Shown: one piece after another, positions 15,453 to 25,719 of the stretch
Layout: each line of letters opens with the position of its first letter
Position numbering within the stretch: the first letter of the stretch is position 1
Assembly (NCBI GenBank): GCA_017436255.1
Contig: JAFSDK010000044.1
Span: 1 to 64,000 of the forward strand
Direction of reading: 5' to 3'
DNA from: Clostridia bacterium
GTDB taxonomy: Bacteria > Bacillota > Clostridia > Oscillospirales > Acutalibacteraceae
DNA length: 64,000 bases
Notes under the pieces: model-generated
The model's input: only the letters and a program-made list of their open reading frames with translations
The model's database searches: none
Told to the model about the DNA's origin: nothing
Made by a program: the position numbers and the translations under genes

Positions 15453-15485
15453 AAGAGCTTCCTTAGCCTGTGCGTTCTTTGCCAT
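15399..15485 (-). pseudogene. Small acid-soluble spore protein (SASP alpha/beta), truncated 5' part
   Basis: On the minus strand an ATG at 15485 with ribosome binding site AAGGAGTG starts MAKNAQAKEALNRFKMEAAN followed by EVGVP. These are the first 25 residues of an alpha/beta-type SASP, the DNA-coating proteins of the spore core. The frame then changes to RPS and stops at 15399. The conserved C-terminal half (GYNGDLTSR and GSVGG motifs) is absent here. The break coincides with the end of the serine-recombinase element, so the gene appears interrupted by integration. The missing half should lie beyond the element's left end. Confidence 0.85.
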
Positions 15486-15649
15486 TATTATTCACTCCTT
15501 GTTTTTATAGAATTTTTTTTGCGTTTGCATTATTATTGTTATCGGAACAAAAAGTATTATTATAGGTAATTTTAAGTGTTAATGTAATTTTTTGTTAATG
15601 TTAAAATTGAAATATAATTCAAGAAAATCAATTATTTTTAAAAAAATTA

Positions 15650-15678
15650 TTGACTAATAAAGCGCCTCAATGTATAAT
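15650..15678 (+). promoter_or_regulatory. SigA-type promoter of the secreted phosphoesterase gene
   Basis: -35 TTGACT (15650-15655) and -10 TATAAT (15673-15678) with a 17-bp spacer, 48 bp before the ATG at 15726. Confidence 0.75.
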
Positions 15679-15725
15679 ATATTTGTATATTTTTACAAAT
15701 TTTTATTGATTAAGGAGGAAATTCA

Positions 15726-18700
15726 ATGAAAGGCAAAAAACTTTCAAAAGTGTTGGCTATATTGTTAGCAGTTGTAATGATTTTTACTACGCTGCCATTA
15801 ATGGCCTTCGCTGCCGATGAAGCTACTACTTATACAGTTTCTTTCGGGGCACCCGCAATTCCAATGAATGTAAACACAAAGGTTGACCTTAAGACCCTCA
15901 ACGTTGAGATGGTTAAAGGTGAAGCTGCGGTTTCCGGCGCAGACATCACTTGGGCAGCGGATTATCAGGATGGTCTTACTTTCGACGCAGTTAATAAGAC
16001 CGTTAAGGTTACCAAAGTAGGCAACTACAAGTTAACTGCAACTGTAGGCGAGACTACCAAAAACGTTTGGGTAATTGCTAAAGAAGTAGCTCAGGATAAA
16101 TTCTATCTTGTAAATATTCCTACTCTTAATGCCGATACCTTCGATACAGAAGATTGGGCAGCCTTTGGCTCTTACAACAACACAAATGTTACTGTTGAAG
16201 ATGCTATTGATTTAGGATATGTTTCATTTGCTAATAACTATATGAAATTAACACTAAACTGGGGTACCGAAAGTGCCGTAAAGAAGGGTGGTTCAGTAGT
16301 TTATGTTAATGAAATTTTTAACGATTTCGTAGATTATACTGTTGAAACCTATACTGCGGCTGCTTGCGGCGGAGTACGCGCAAATGACCAGGCAGGTACC
16401 GGTGTTGGCGGCCGTATTGCTTTAAATGAAAACGACACTGCATATACAACAGGTGTTCTTGCTTATATAAGACTTTCTAAGACGGTTGCTATTAACAGAA
16501 CCAGTTTGGACTATGGTCCGCACGGTACCGCACTAGTAAGTCCGGTTGATGGGACGTATACTACTTGGCCGTCTAGTACTACATATCACACGGTTAAGAG
16601 TGTATTTGATGGTGCAAACGTTAAATATTTTTACGAAAGTGAAGAACTATTTGATTCTTCAACAACATCACCTTGTTGTTCTAACGCAAAGTGTATCTTA
16701 AAGAACGTTCAACCCACCGCAGGCTATCCTGCAATGGTAGGTTGGGGTGCTGATACATATTACAAATCATTCTACGTATACCTTAACTCAAACGAAATGC
16801 CTGCAACTATGGTAGATGATGGCGACGACTCTGAAGATCCCACACCGGGTGATGGTCCTGCTACTATTTATGAAGTTGAGTCATTTGACCCTGTTATTGT
16901 AATGTATAATAACACTTCAGCAAATCTTGCAAATATTACCGTTCAGTTAGAAGATGGTGGCACCGCTTATCCTGCTACCGACGTTAATTGGACCGTACCT
17001 ACTACAGATGGTCTTGAAATTGCAGATGGCAAAATTAATGCCTACACAAACGGCACTTATGTTGTTACTGCAAAGGTTGGTAATGTTTCAAAGAACATTT
17101 ACATACTAGTTACCGATAAGCACAAAGATGAAATCGTTATATTTAGCGATGACTTCAGCAATAAAACTCTTGATTACTCTGTATGGCAGCAAACCGAATA
17201 CTATTGGGGTGAGGCAAAGCAGGTAACCTCACAAAAGCCATATAGTGATAAGTATATAGAGGGTGTTAATAATGCACAACTCGGTGCTATTCCATTTGTA
17301 ACTAAAGATTATTGGGATGCTCTTAGCTTAGGCGGTCCGCGTTCATCTTCTGAAGCGGGCGGTACCGGTTATGATTCAAGTAAAATATTTATGTATAATG
17401 CATATTATTATGCATATATTCGCGAAGATTATGTGAGCGAAGATGGCATTAAACTTTCCGACCTTGGCGTATATAACGTTTCACTTAACTTTGAACACTT
17501 GAACCCCGGCAAGTACTTCCAAAAGTATACTGCTTCTACCGACACCTATGGTGCAATAGCTAGTGCATATAACGGCTTTGGTGTTATGGGACGTATCGAC
17601 TTTGCAGATCAAACCTACTACAAAAAAGGTTCTTCTACAATGCAGAGCTTTATGTATGATGCAAAGGGCACTACAAGCACTAAGCAACTTGTTATTGAAA
17701 CTGCAGAAGGCACTAAAACTTCTACTGCTACCGGTGCAGGTAATTTAAATGAATACTCTTTTGGTTCATTTAACGTTAAGTACAGAAACGAAAGTGTTTC
17801 CGGTACATATATTCCCACAAGAAACCTTGCTACCAATCCCACAAACGCTAGTTACTCTTTCTCGGCAAAGGCTACAGCTAATAATGGTTCAGTGGGCTTC
17901 TTTACTGAATGTCAAGACCTTGACGTATTTGACTTTACAGTTTCTTACCCTGTAAGCGTTCCTTCATACGTTGATATCAATGTTACTGCTGATAACAACG
18001 AAGTAACCGTTCCTCTTTACTCAACTATTGACCTTACTAAGTACACCTTCTCATTTGGTGGTAAAACAGTAACCGGTAAAGATGTTGCTTGGTCAAGCGG
18101 CAGAAAGAACAACGGCGGAATTGTTGGCGAAGTTGATGCAATCAAAAAGACATTTACCGCTTTCTCGGTTGGCACAACAACTATTAGTGGCGTTACATTT
18201 GTAGTAACCGATAATGTTTCTACTATGGGCACTAAAAAGTTTGCTGACGTTAAGGGTAACGGCGATATAACCGTTGCACCTGTTGGTTCTTCAAATAATT
18301 ACAAGGTTACTGCTATAGCAGATAACGGTTATCTATTGAAAGCCGGTGCTATTAGCGTAACTTATGCAGATGGCACTGTTAAGACAGTTCCTGTTGATGC
18401 AAATGGCGTAGCAACCATCGTTGCTGATACTATTAGTGACGTTAAGATTGTTGCAGAGTTTATCGAAAAACAAGAACTTGGTTTCGTATCACTCGGCGCA
18501 ACCGTTCGTGTTGCAAAGGCTGGCACTACCGCAGGTGTTAAGTTTGGTGCACGTGCTAATAACATCAGACTTAACGGTGGTAAAGCTATTCTTGATTCAG
18601 AAGTTACCATTAATGGCGTTGATTATAAGGTTGCTGAAATTGGTAGCATTATAATCCCAACAAAATTAAATGAAGATGCAGAACTTACTGTAAATACTAA

Positions 18701-20957
18701 ATACGTAAAGAAGACTAAGGCAACGGTTGTTTCTAATGCTTCTGAAAACTTTGCAGATATTACTGCAGTACTTACAGATATTCCTGAAATATGGTATGGT
18801 CTTGATATTTCGTTCCGTGGTTATATTAAGTATACTAACCTTGATGGTACAGGCGTATATTATGTATATACAGACGAGATTCAGCGTTCTTACAACGGCG
18901 TTATAGAGGTAGCTCCTGTATCTGAAACAGGTGTTACATATAATACCGCAAATACAACAGTTATGCTTACTTCTGCTAAGGCTAACTTAAAGTATGCTTT
19001 AGGCGAAGATATGATTGTTTTTGTTGACACTTATATTAACGCTAAAATGGCAAATGGTATTAATCTTAAGTATAGTATCTATGCAGGTAATACTGATGGT
19101 TACTCGGGTGCTGCTATTGCTACCGGTACTGCAGTTTCATCTGCTGACGCTTCGGTTAAGATTTCCTATGCTACACAAACAGCAGGTTACTATTACATGG
19201 TTGTTTCGGCACTAAGTGCAAATGGTAGCGTAGTTGTTACCGATACAATTCGTTTAGGTACCGGTCTTGAATCATTGGACGGCACCGGTGAGTTCGATGA
19301 CAACCACATTATGCTTTCATTTGGTGTTGCTTCCGATACTCATATTCGTGAAAAATACAGTAATTCTAAATTTAATCAACATTTTGAGGCGTTACTAAAA
19401 GTTATAAATAATCAGGCAGGTTATTATACAGACGGCACTCAGAAACTTGATGCCTTCTTAATTGCTGGTGACCTTACAAATGCTCTTGTTGGTAATACCA
19501 ACCTTAGCGGTTTGCCTAAAGATGCTACTGTATCAAATGCTTTAGAGTTTAACTATCTCGCTTATACTGAGACATCCAATTTAAGAGATATGCTTAATAA
19601 CGGAATTGGTGATGCACAGGTATTCTATAGCTTGGGTAACCACGATACAATGGGCGGCGGTAAGGCTTCCTATACAGGCGAGCCATTCACATTCCGTTCA
19701 ACACTTTACTATCAACAGATATTCTCAGGTAAGCGCGTTGAACTTCCTGACGTAAGCGGATTATCAAAAGGCTATGATAAGTCACTTCTCTTTGAGGGTA
19801 TGACCGATTCTGAAAAGCAAAAACTTATGTATAATGTAAATGATGATTATACAAATACTAAAGATTATATTAAGTATTATGGTCGCGATGAAGAATCTGC
19901 ACAAGAGTTTGCATATGGTAACCGTGTAATGAAGATTAACGGCATTACCTTTGTATCACTTCAAAATACAATTCTTCAGAATGGTATTGCTCGTTATACC
20001 GATGCAACCCTTAGATTCTTAAAAGACGCACTTGATGAATCGGTTGCAAACGATCCGTCAGCTCCTGTATTTATCATAACTCACTATCGTCCTTATGGTA
20101 CTCTTGGTTTCCACTCTGACCCTGTAGATGCAGGTTCTGTTAACATTGATGAAATCCTTAAGGATTATCCTCAGGCTGTTATTTGGGGCGGACATGAGCA
20201 TGACTCACTTTTAAGTGAAACTGCTATTGTACAAACCAGAGTTGTTGACGAAAATGGCAACGTACTCGAAGATGGTTTCACTTCAGTAACATCCGCTGCA
20301 TCGGCTTACAATTCATCTGACGTATTTGATTATGGTTCTCAGGTATACTCTTCGTATACTCAACTTGTTCAGGTAGATATTAATGGAAACATTCAAATTA
20401 CTAAGTATCTTGTTAGTAGCCCAATTGCAGGTCAGGGAAGTACAACAACAAGTGGCAAAGAAATCGTTCAGGGTACCGACGGTCAGTGGACCAAGTCATG
20501 GACAACTAACTCTGCCCAAGTTGTAACAAACGCTGCAAGCATTAACAATCCTTGGTACATTATCAATGCTGTTGATGATAACGTAAGAGACGAGTATGCA
20601 GTTGATACACGCGCAGCATACTCTAAGCCTCAGTTTACAAGTACTGACGTTACAGTAAGTGGCAAGACCGTAACTTTCTCAAAGGCTGTTAACGCTCTTG
20701 GTATAGACACTGAAGATACTGCTATATTTACCTACCGTGTACAGCTTTACAATAGTAGTGGTGCACTTACTGAAACAAGGTATATTTCAGCGGGACCGCA
20801 GCAATACTCAAACTACTATGACGTGCCAATAAGTGATACTTATTCGGTAAACGTTCTTAGTTCGACACGTAAAGTTGTAATTACTGCATTTGACTGCTGG
20901 GCATCGTATTACGACCACAGTAGATATCCGTCAATTACAGTTAATATAAGTCAATAG
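15726..20957 (+). CDS. Giant secreted metallophosphoesterase with Ig-like repeats
   Basis: A 1743-residue protein with a clear signal peptide (KGKKLSKVLAILLAVVMIF, cleavage near AFA-ADE, about residue 30). About residues 35-950 hold repeated Ig-like/Big-type segments and two concanavalin-like stretches. Residues about 1195-1520 form a calcineurin-like phosphoesterase: ASDTH, AGDLT, LGNHD, ITHYRP and GGHEHD are all present, so the metal site looks intact. A beta-rich C-terminus follows, with no LPxTG, SLH or choline-binding motif visible, so retention at the surface is unclear. A good ribosome binding site and promoter precede it; a terminator follows. The substrate is unknown, possibly nucleotides or phosphoesters outside the cell. 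Confidence 0.85.
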   Translation: MKGKKLSKVLAILLAVVMIFTTLPLMAFAADEATTYTVSFGAPAIPMNVNTKVDLKTLNVEMVKGEAAVSGADITWAADYQDGLTFDAVNKTVKVTKVGNYKLTATVGETTKNVWVIAKEVAQDKFYLVNIPTLNADTFDTEDWAAFGSYNNTNVTVEDAIDLGYVSFANNYMKLTLNWGTESAVKKGGSVVYVNEIFNDFVDYTVETYTAAACGGVRANDQAGTGVGGRIALNENDTAYTTGVLAYIRLSKTVAINRTSLDYGPHGTALVSPVDGTYTTWPSSTTYHTVKSVFDGANVKYFYESEELFDSSTTSPCCSNAKCILKNVQPTAGYPAMVGWGADTYYKSFYVYLNSNEMPATMVDDGDDSEDPTPGDGPATIYEVESFDPVIVMYNNTSANLANITVQLEDGGTAYPATDVNWTVPTTDGLEIADGKINAYTNGTYVVTAKVGNVSKNIYILVTDKHKDEIVIFSDDFSNKTLDYSVWQQTEYYWGEAKQVTSQKPYSDKYIEGVNNAQLGAIPFVTKDYWDALSLGGPRSSSEAGGTGYDSSKIFMYNAYYYAYIREDYVSEDGIKLSDLGVYNVSLNFEHLNPGKYFQKYTASTDTYGAIASAYNGFGVMGRIDFADQTYYKKGSSTMQSFMYDAKGTTSTKQLVIETAEGTKTSTATGAGNLNEYSFGSFNVKYRNESVSGTYIPTRNLATNPTNASYSFSAKATANNGSVGFFTECQDLDVFDFTVSYPVSVPSYVDINVTADNNEVTVPLYSTIDLTKYTFSFGGKTVTGKDVAWSSGRKNNGGIVGEVDAIKKTFTAFSVGTTTISGVTFVVTDNVSTMGTKKFADVKGNGDITVAPVGSSNNYKVTAIADNGYLLKAGAISVTYADGTVKTVPVDANGVATIVADTISDVKIVAEFIEKQELGFVSLGATVRVAKAGTTAGVKFGARANNIRLNGGKAILDSEVTINGVDYKVAEIGSIIIPTKLNEDAELTVNTKYVKKTKATVVSNASENFADITAVLTDIPEIWYGLDISFRGYIKYTNLDGTGVYYVYTDEIQRSYNGVIEVAPVSETGVTYNTANTTVMLTSAKANLKYALGEDMIVFVDTYINAKMANGINLKYSIYAGNTDGYSGAAIATGTAVSSADASVKISYATQTAGYYYMVVSALSANGSVVVTDTIRLGTGLESLDGTGEFDDNHIMLSFGVASDTHIREKYSNSKFNQHFEALLKVINNQAGYYTDGTQKLDAFLIAGDLTNALVGNTNLSGLPKDATVSNALEFNYLAYTETSNLRDMLNNGIGDAQVFYSLGNHDTMGGGKASYTGEPFTFRSTLYYQQIFSGKRVELPDVSGLSKGYDKSLLFEGMTDSEKQKLMYNVNDDYTNTKDYIKYYGRDEESAQEFAYGNRVMKINGITFVSLQNTILQNGIARYTDATLRFLKDALDESVANDPSAPVFIITHYRPYGTLGFHSDPVDAGSVNIDEILKDYPQAVIWGGHEHDSLLSETAIVQTRVVDENGNVLEDGFTSVTSAASAYNSSDVFDYGSQVYSSYTQLVQVDINGNIQITKYLVSSPIAGQGSTTTSGKEIVQGTDGQWTKSWTTNSAQVVTNAASINNPWYIINAVDDNVRDEYAVDTRAAYSKPQFTSTDVTVSGKTVTFSKAVNALGIDTEDTAIFTYRVQLYNSSGALTETRYISAGPQQYSNYYDVPISDTYSVNVLSSTRKVVITAFDCWASYYDHSRYPSITVNISQ

Positions 20958-20966
20958 TTTAAAAAG

Positions 20967-20998
20967 AACACCCAAGACTTATCCGTCTTGGGTGTTTT
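20967..20998 (+). terminator. Rho-independent terminator
   Basis: A perfect 12-bp stem AACACCCAAGAC / GTCTTGGGTGTT with a TTATCC loop is followed by TTGTT. Confidence 0.88.
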
Positions 20999-21043
20999 GT
21001 TATACATTGGTTAAGATTTTATGAAAGAGAGTTATACAAAAAT

Positions 21044-22909
21044 TTAGAATTTAATTTTTAATATGCTTGGGGAGTTAGATGGAATACGGAGCCACCCATC
21101 GTTATTTGGGGTATCACCATAAATGATTTCGGGATTATTTTTGAATTCGTCGGGAAGATTAACCCAAACTTCATATGGCTTAGTATTTACGCCAACTAAA
21201 ATGCAGTCTTTATCACTTCGGCGCATAAAAACAACATATCCGTCTTCTGAATGTACCGGTATAAATTCACCTATGATAAGGCAATCACTTTGTCTTCGGA
21301 ATTTACCGAGCATCTTATAAAACTCAAGCAGATCGCGATTTTCACGACCCCAGGGGTATGTTGCGCGGCAGAATGGGTCATTATAACCTTCAACGCCGGC
21401 TTCATCTCCATAGAATATTGATGGTACGCCGGGTATCGTGTATTGAAGCGTTGCTGCGCATTTTAATCTTTTAACGGCATACTCATATTCTTCTTTATTA
21501 AGCGATTGTGCAGCTTGCCATTTTCTATCCTTAATATGTGGGTTGTATTTGCCAAGCCTTGTTAGAATACGTGCAGTATCGTGTGTACCAATATGGTTCA
21601 TAAGGCATTTTACAACCTGTGGTGGATAATTTTCAGTAATTTCAAGAACTGTATCGACAAATTTACACGCATTACCATCATTCATAAAATCAACAATGGC
21701 GTTAGCATAAGGATAATTCATTACCGAATCCAATTCTTTGCCGAGCAAAAATCTACGACGTGTGCCGTAACTTATTTTATTAGATGCATCCTCCCAAACT
21801 TCACCCAAAAGGTAAGAGTCGGGATTTTCAGACTTCATAGCACTGCGTATGTTTTTAATAAACTCATCGGGCAATTCATCAGCAACGTCAAGTCGCCAAC
21901 CCGAAACACCTTTTTTTAGCCAATATTTAATTACGCCGTTTTCACCCGTAATGAATTCGTTATAATCTTTATTATTTTCTCTAACTTCGGGTAGGGTGGT
22001 GATTCCCCACCAAGCCTCGTAAGTCTCAGGCCACGCTTCAAACTTAAACCAGTTGTAGTAGGGCGAATTTTCGCAGTTGTAAGCGCCAAGCGAGTTGTAT
22101 CGACCATATCGGTTAAAATAAATGCTATCGTCACCCGTATGCGAGAAAACGCCGTCAAGAATTATCTTAATACCTAACTCTTCGGCCTTTTTACAAAGAA
22201 GTTCTAAATCTTTTTCGTTACCTAAATGCGGATCAATTTTCAAATAATCGGCGGTGTTGTAGCGGTGATTTGAGTGTGCCTCAAAAATAGGATTTAAATA
22301 AATACAGTTTACACCGAGTGATGCTATATAGGGCAGTTTTTCGGCAATACCCAAAAGGTCACCACCGTAATAATCGTTTGAAAGGGAACAAACACCGTTG
22401 TTTTGACGGTATTCGGGTTGTTTGGACCAATCTTCACAGATATATCGGTCGGCGGGTATATTCTTTTTCGCCATGCCCGAATTATAAAAACGGTCGGGGA
22501 ATATTTGGTAAATAATACCGCCATCAAGCCAATTTGGAGTATTAAAGTCGTTATCATATACTGTTTGTTGCCAAGGTTTGCCGTCGCGTGACACGAATCC
22601 TGTCGAATGTGCACATTTTGTTACGAAAAATTCGCCGTAACGGCTTTCATATCTAAAATAATACCAGTATAGACCTGTATCTAATGTGAGTTCACAGTCC
22701 CAAAATTGATAATTTTCAAGCCCTTCAGCAGGTGTCAAAGGTATCTCTTGCGTAGTGCTTGTGAAATCATTTATTAAAATAAGATATGCCGCCGTACAAT
22801 AGGCGTCATTATGCAGCAATAGCCGTAACTTCAGGTTTTCACCCGAAGCTACGGCTCCTATTTTTGAACGATAAATTGGATTTCGCGAGTCAAAAGGATA
22901 GTACTGCAT
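21044..22909 (-). CDS. GH13 alpha-amylase family enzyme (neopullulanase/maltogenic type)
   Basis: A 621-residue protein with an N-terminal beta-sandwich (about 1-115), then a GH13 (beta/alpha)8 barrel. Conserved regions are visible in order: DGVFSHTG (about 253), GWRLDVADE with the nucleophile Asp (about 340), GEVWEDA with the acid/base Glu (about 369) and NHIGTHD with the transition-state Asp (about 443). There is no signal peptide, so it acts in the cytoplasm on glycogen or maltodextrins. It lies 8 bp downstream of glgP in the same operon, and the two enzymes together would degrade stored glycogen. The exact linkage specificity cannot be read from sequence. Confidence 0.9.
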   Translation of the reverse strand: MQYYPFDSRNPIYRSKIGAVASGENLKLRLLLHNDAYCTAAYLILINDFTSTTQEIPLTPAEGLENYQFWDCELTLDTGLYWYYFRYESRYGEFFVTKCAHSTGFVSRDGKPWQQTVYDNDFNTPNWLDGGIIYQIFPDRFYNSGMAKKNIPADRYICEDWSKQPEYRQNNGVCSLSNDYYGGDLLGIAEKLPYIASLGVNCIYLNPIFEAHSNHRYNTADYLKIDPHLGNEKDLELLCKKAEELGIKIILDGVFSHTGDDSIYFNRYGRYNSLGAYNCENSPYYNWFKFEAWPETYEAWWGITTLPEVRENNKDYNEFITGENGVIKYWLKKGVSGWRLDVADELPDEFIKNIRSAMKSENPDSYLLGEVWEDASNKISYGTRRRFLLGKELDSVMNYPYANAIVDFMNDGNACKFVDTVLEITENYPPQVVKCLMNHIGTHDTARILTRLGKYNPHIKDRKWQAAQSLNKEEYEYAVKRLKCAATLQYTIPGVPSIFYGDEAGVEGYNDPFCRATYPWGRENRDLLEFYKMLGKFRRQSDCLIIGEFIPVHSEDGYVVFMRRSDKDCILVGVNTKPYEVWVNLPDEFKNNPEIIYGDTPNNDGWLRIPSNSPSILKIKF

Positions 22910-22917
22910 ATCTGCTC

Positions 22918-25323
22918 CTAGTCTAATGGTTTAACGTTCCAAATTGTTTCGGCATAGTCTTTAATTGAGCGGTCGGCAGCAAAGATGCCCGACTTAGCAA
23001 TGTTAATAAGTGACATCTTGTTCCAAGTAAGAGTATCTTTATATAACTCATCGGCTTTATTGTGTGCTCTGCAATAATCGGCAAAATCTGCCAAAGCCAT
23101 ATAAGAGTCAATGCCTGTAATTGTGTTATAAACGTCTGAGAAATCTTGTCCACCGATGCCTTTATTTATAAAGTCAAGTGCTTCTTTTAATATGGGGTTG
23201 TTTTCATAATAAGGCTTGGGATTATAACCTGATTTCTTAAGTCGCATAACTTCAGGTGTTTCCATACCGAAGATAATGATGTTATCATCACCAACTGCCT
23301 CGTGAATTTCAACGTTGGCACCGTCCTCGGTACCTAAAGTGATAGCACCGTTCATCATTAACTTCATATTACCAGTACCACTGGCTTCGGTCGATGCCAA
23401 AGATATCTGCTCACTGATATTTGCGGCAGGAATCATAAGTTCAGCCAAGGTTACACGATAATCTTCCATAAATACAATCTTTAATTTATCCTTAACAATG
23501 GGGTCGGCATCAATTACCTTTGCCAACTGATTTATCATGTGGATAAACTTCTTGGCAAGCAGATAACCGGGAGCCGCCTTAGCGCCGAAAATATAGGTTT
23601 TAGGCTGGAATTCAGCGGTGGGATTGTTCTTGATATAAAGATATTCTGCTATGATGTGTAATGCGTTAAGGTGCTGACGCTTATATTCGTGCAAACGCTT
23701 AACCTGCATATCGAAAATTGAGTCGGGGTTTACCGAAACACCGCTGTTGTTCTGTAAATAGTTTGCAAGGCGAACCTTGTTAGCGCGTTTAATTTCATCA
23801 AGTTTTTTAAGAACTGTCTTATCATCTGCATACTTTTCAAGATCTGCAAGGTGAGAAGCATCTGCCACAAATTCATCACCAATAAGTTCGGTAATATATT
23901 TGGTGAGTAGGGGGTTAGCCTGACAGAGCCAACGTCTGTGAGCGATACCGTTAGTAACGTTCTTAAACTTATCTGGTGTCATTTTATAGTAGTCGTTAAA
24001 TAGTGAATCCTTAAGAATTTCACTGTGAAGACGTGAAACACCATTTACCGAGTGCGAAGCCGCTACACAGAGGTTAGCCATATGAATCATACCGTTTTTA
24101 ATGATGGCGGTACGTTCAACAATTGACGGGTCGCAGGTATCGTTAAGTGTCTCAATACGGAAACGACGGTCTATTTCGCGAACGATTTGATAAATACGGG
24201 GTAATCTGTGTTTAAAGAGGTCTTCTTGCCAACATTCGAGAGCCTCTGCCATAACGGTGTGGTTAGTGTAGGCAACGGTACCCTTAACAATGTTCCAAGC
24301 CTTATCCCAAGTATAACCACACTCATCAAGTAAGAATCGCATAAGTTCAGGTATACAAAGGGTGGGGTGAGTATCATTGATGTGAATGGCTACCTTTTCT
24401 GGTAGGTTTTCAAGTGTATTATAGTGTCTTAAGTGGCGATTCAAAATATCTTGTATAGAAGCCGATACCAAGAAGTATTGTTGACGAAGACGTAGTGATT
24501 TTCCTTCCATATGGTTATCTTCAGGATAAAGCACTTTACTAATAACTTCGGTGTTAGCCTTCTCTTCAAGCGCCTTAACGTAGTCGCCTTGATTGAATGC
24601 CGACATATTTATATCTTGGTATTCTGCAGACCAAAGACGAAGAGCATTTACTGTTTCGCCGTTTTTACCTGCTACCATAAGGTCGTAGGGCATAGCACGA
24701 ACAGTTGTATAATCTTCATGAATAATGTTGTGGTGATTCCCGTCCCACCATTCTTTAATATGACCATTAAATTTTACGTCAACCGCCGATGCGGGACGAG
24801 GTTCTAGCCAAACACTGCCACCGGGTAACCAGAAGTCAGGCATTTCGGTCTGCCAACCGTCAACCAATTTTTGACGGAAAATACCAAACTCATATTTAAT
24901 ACAATAACCCATAGCAGGGTAGTTACCGGTTGAAAGCGCGTCAAGAAAACAAGCTGCAAGTCGACCAAGACCACCATTGCCGAGACCGGCATCGGGTTCA
25001 AGCTCATAAAGATTTTCAAGTTTTACGTCAAATTTTTTGAGAGCTTTGGCAACAGTTTTTTCAAGGTCAAGGTTAAAAAGATTGTTTTTAAGTGAACGAC
25101 CCATAAGGAATTCCATACTAAGATAATAAACTGTTTTAGCTTGTTGCTCAGCAGATTTTTTCTTATAGGCAGTTCTGCGCTCGTTCATTATTTCTAACAG
25201 AACTAAAACAGTTGCTTTATAAAAAAGGTCATCTGAAGCGTGTTCAACTCCAACACCGAAATTATGGGATAATTTGCGTTCAATCATCGTTGCGATTTTC
25301 TCACTACTATATTTAATACCCAT
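22918..25323 (-). CDS. glgP: Glycogen/maltodextrin phosphorylase
   Basis: An 801-residue GT35 phosphorylase that releases glucose-1-phosphate from alpha-1,4-glucans. The PLP site EASGTGNMKLMMNGAITLGT (about residue 648) contains the Schiff-base lysine, and GNGGLGRLAACFLD near residue 113 is the other hallmark. The length is normal for bacterial members. ATG 25323 is chosen because GAGGAGTG is well placed; an in-frame GTG three codons earlier overlaps that site. It is the first gene of an operon with a GH13 enzyme, a glycogen-use pair consistent with energy storage before sporulation. Confidence 0.95.
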   Translation of the reverse strand: MGIKYSSEKIATMIERKLSHNFGVGVEHASDDLFYKATVLVLLEIMNERRTAYKKKSAEQQAKTVYYLSMEFLMGRSLKNNLFNLDLEKTVAKALKKFDVKLENLYELEPDAGLGNGGLGRLAACFLDALSTGNYPAMGYCIKYEFGIFRQKLVDGWQTEMPDFWLPGGSVWLEPRPASAVDVKFNGHIKEWWDGNHHNIIHEDYTTVRAMPYDLMVAGKNGETVNALRLWSAEYQDINMSAFNQGDYVKALEEKANTEVISKVLYPEDNHMEGKSLRLRQQYFLVSASIQDILNRHLRHYNTLENLPEKVAIHINDTHPTLCIPELMRFLLDECGYTWDKAWNIVKGTVAYTNHTVMAEALECWQEDLFKHRLPRIYQIVREIDRRFRIETLNDTCDPSIVERTAIIKNGMIHMANLCVAASHSVNGVSRLHSEILKDSLFNDYYKMTPDKFKNVTNGIAHRRWLCQANPLLTKYITELIGDEFVADASHLADLEKYADDKTVLKKLDEIKRANKVRLANYLQNNSGVSVNPDSIFDMQVKRLHEYKRQHLNALHIIAEYLYIKNNPTAEFQPKTYIFGAKAAPGYLLAKKFIHMINQLAKVIDADPIVKDKLKIVFMEDYRVTLAELMIPAANISEQISLASTEASGTGNMKLMMNGAITLGTEDGANVEIHEAVGDDNIIIFGMETPEVMRLKKSGYNPKPYYENNPILKEALDFINKGIGGQDFSDVYNTITGIDSYMALADFADYCRAHNKADELYKDTLTWNKMSLINIAKSGIFAADRSIKDYAETIWNVKPLD

Positions 25324-25525
25324 TATAAACACTCCTCACAGTATATAAATATATTTTTCCAAGAATATAATAACTTATTCTAAAGTTTTTTTCAAGTAGA
25401 TACATAGATTTGATTTTTGCGTTTTTTTATGCAAATAGCACAATAACAGATTAATTGATTTCCCAAAAAGGAGATTTTGTTTGTTTAAAACAAATAAAAA
25501 TTAAGAGTAAACTAAGCATAATAAA

Positions 25526-25549
25526 AAGGCATCTGAAACCAGATGCCTT
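25526..25549 (-). terminator. Rho-independent terminator
   Basis: A perfect 10-bp stem AAGGCATCTG / CAGATGCCTT; read on the minus strand it is followed by TTTATTAT. It follows the small membrane protein gene. Confidence 0.8.
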
Positions 25550-25554
25550 AAATT

Positions 25555-25719
25555 TTATTGTTCTTCAAACTCCTCAGGTGAGCAGTCACACTCAATATAA
25601 CCGTCGTAACAATCATTACGCTTCTTTAAAAATCTGTCAACAACAATTGCAACACCGGCAGCAATAGCAATTATACCGATTACAATAGCAATAGCGGATA
25701 AAACATTTTTAGCTTTCAT
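25555..25719 (-). CDS. Small single-pass membrane protein
   Basis: A 54-residue protein with one transmembrane helix near the N-terminus (VLSAIAIVIGIIAIAAGVAI) and a short acidic, Cys-containing tail (CYDGYIECDCSPEEFEEQ). ATG 25719 follows GAAAGGATGGG at proper spacing; a longer frame has no ribosome binding site. Similar small proteins are widespread in Clostridia without known function. It has its own terminator. Confidence 0.7.
   Translation of the reverse strand: MKAKNVLSAIAIVIGIIAIAAGVAIVVDRFLKKRNDCYDGYIECDCSPEEFEEQ

Noticed and set aside
15486..15649. Sigma-G promoter for the ssp fragment
   Set aside because: No convincing -35/-10 pair of the sigma-G type could be picked out by eye in the AT-rich sequence.
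25455..25667. Possible 70-residue protein on the plus strand
   Set aside because: It crosses a terminator and overlaps the small membrane protein gene on the opposite strand.
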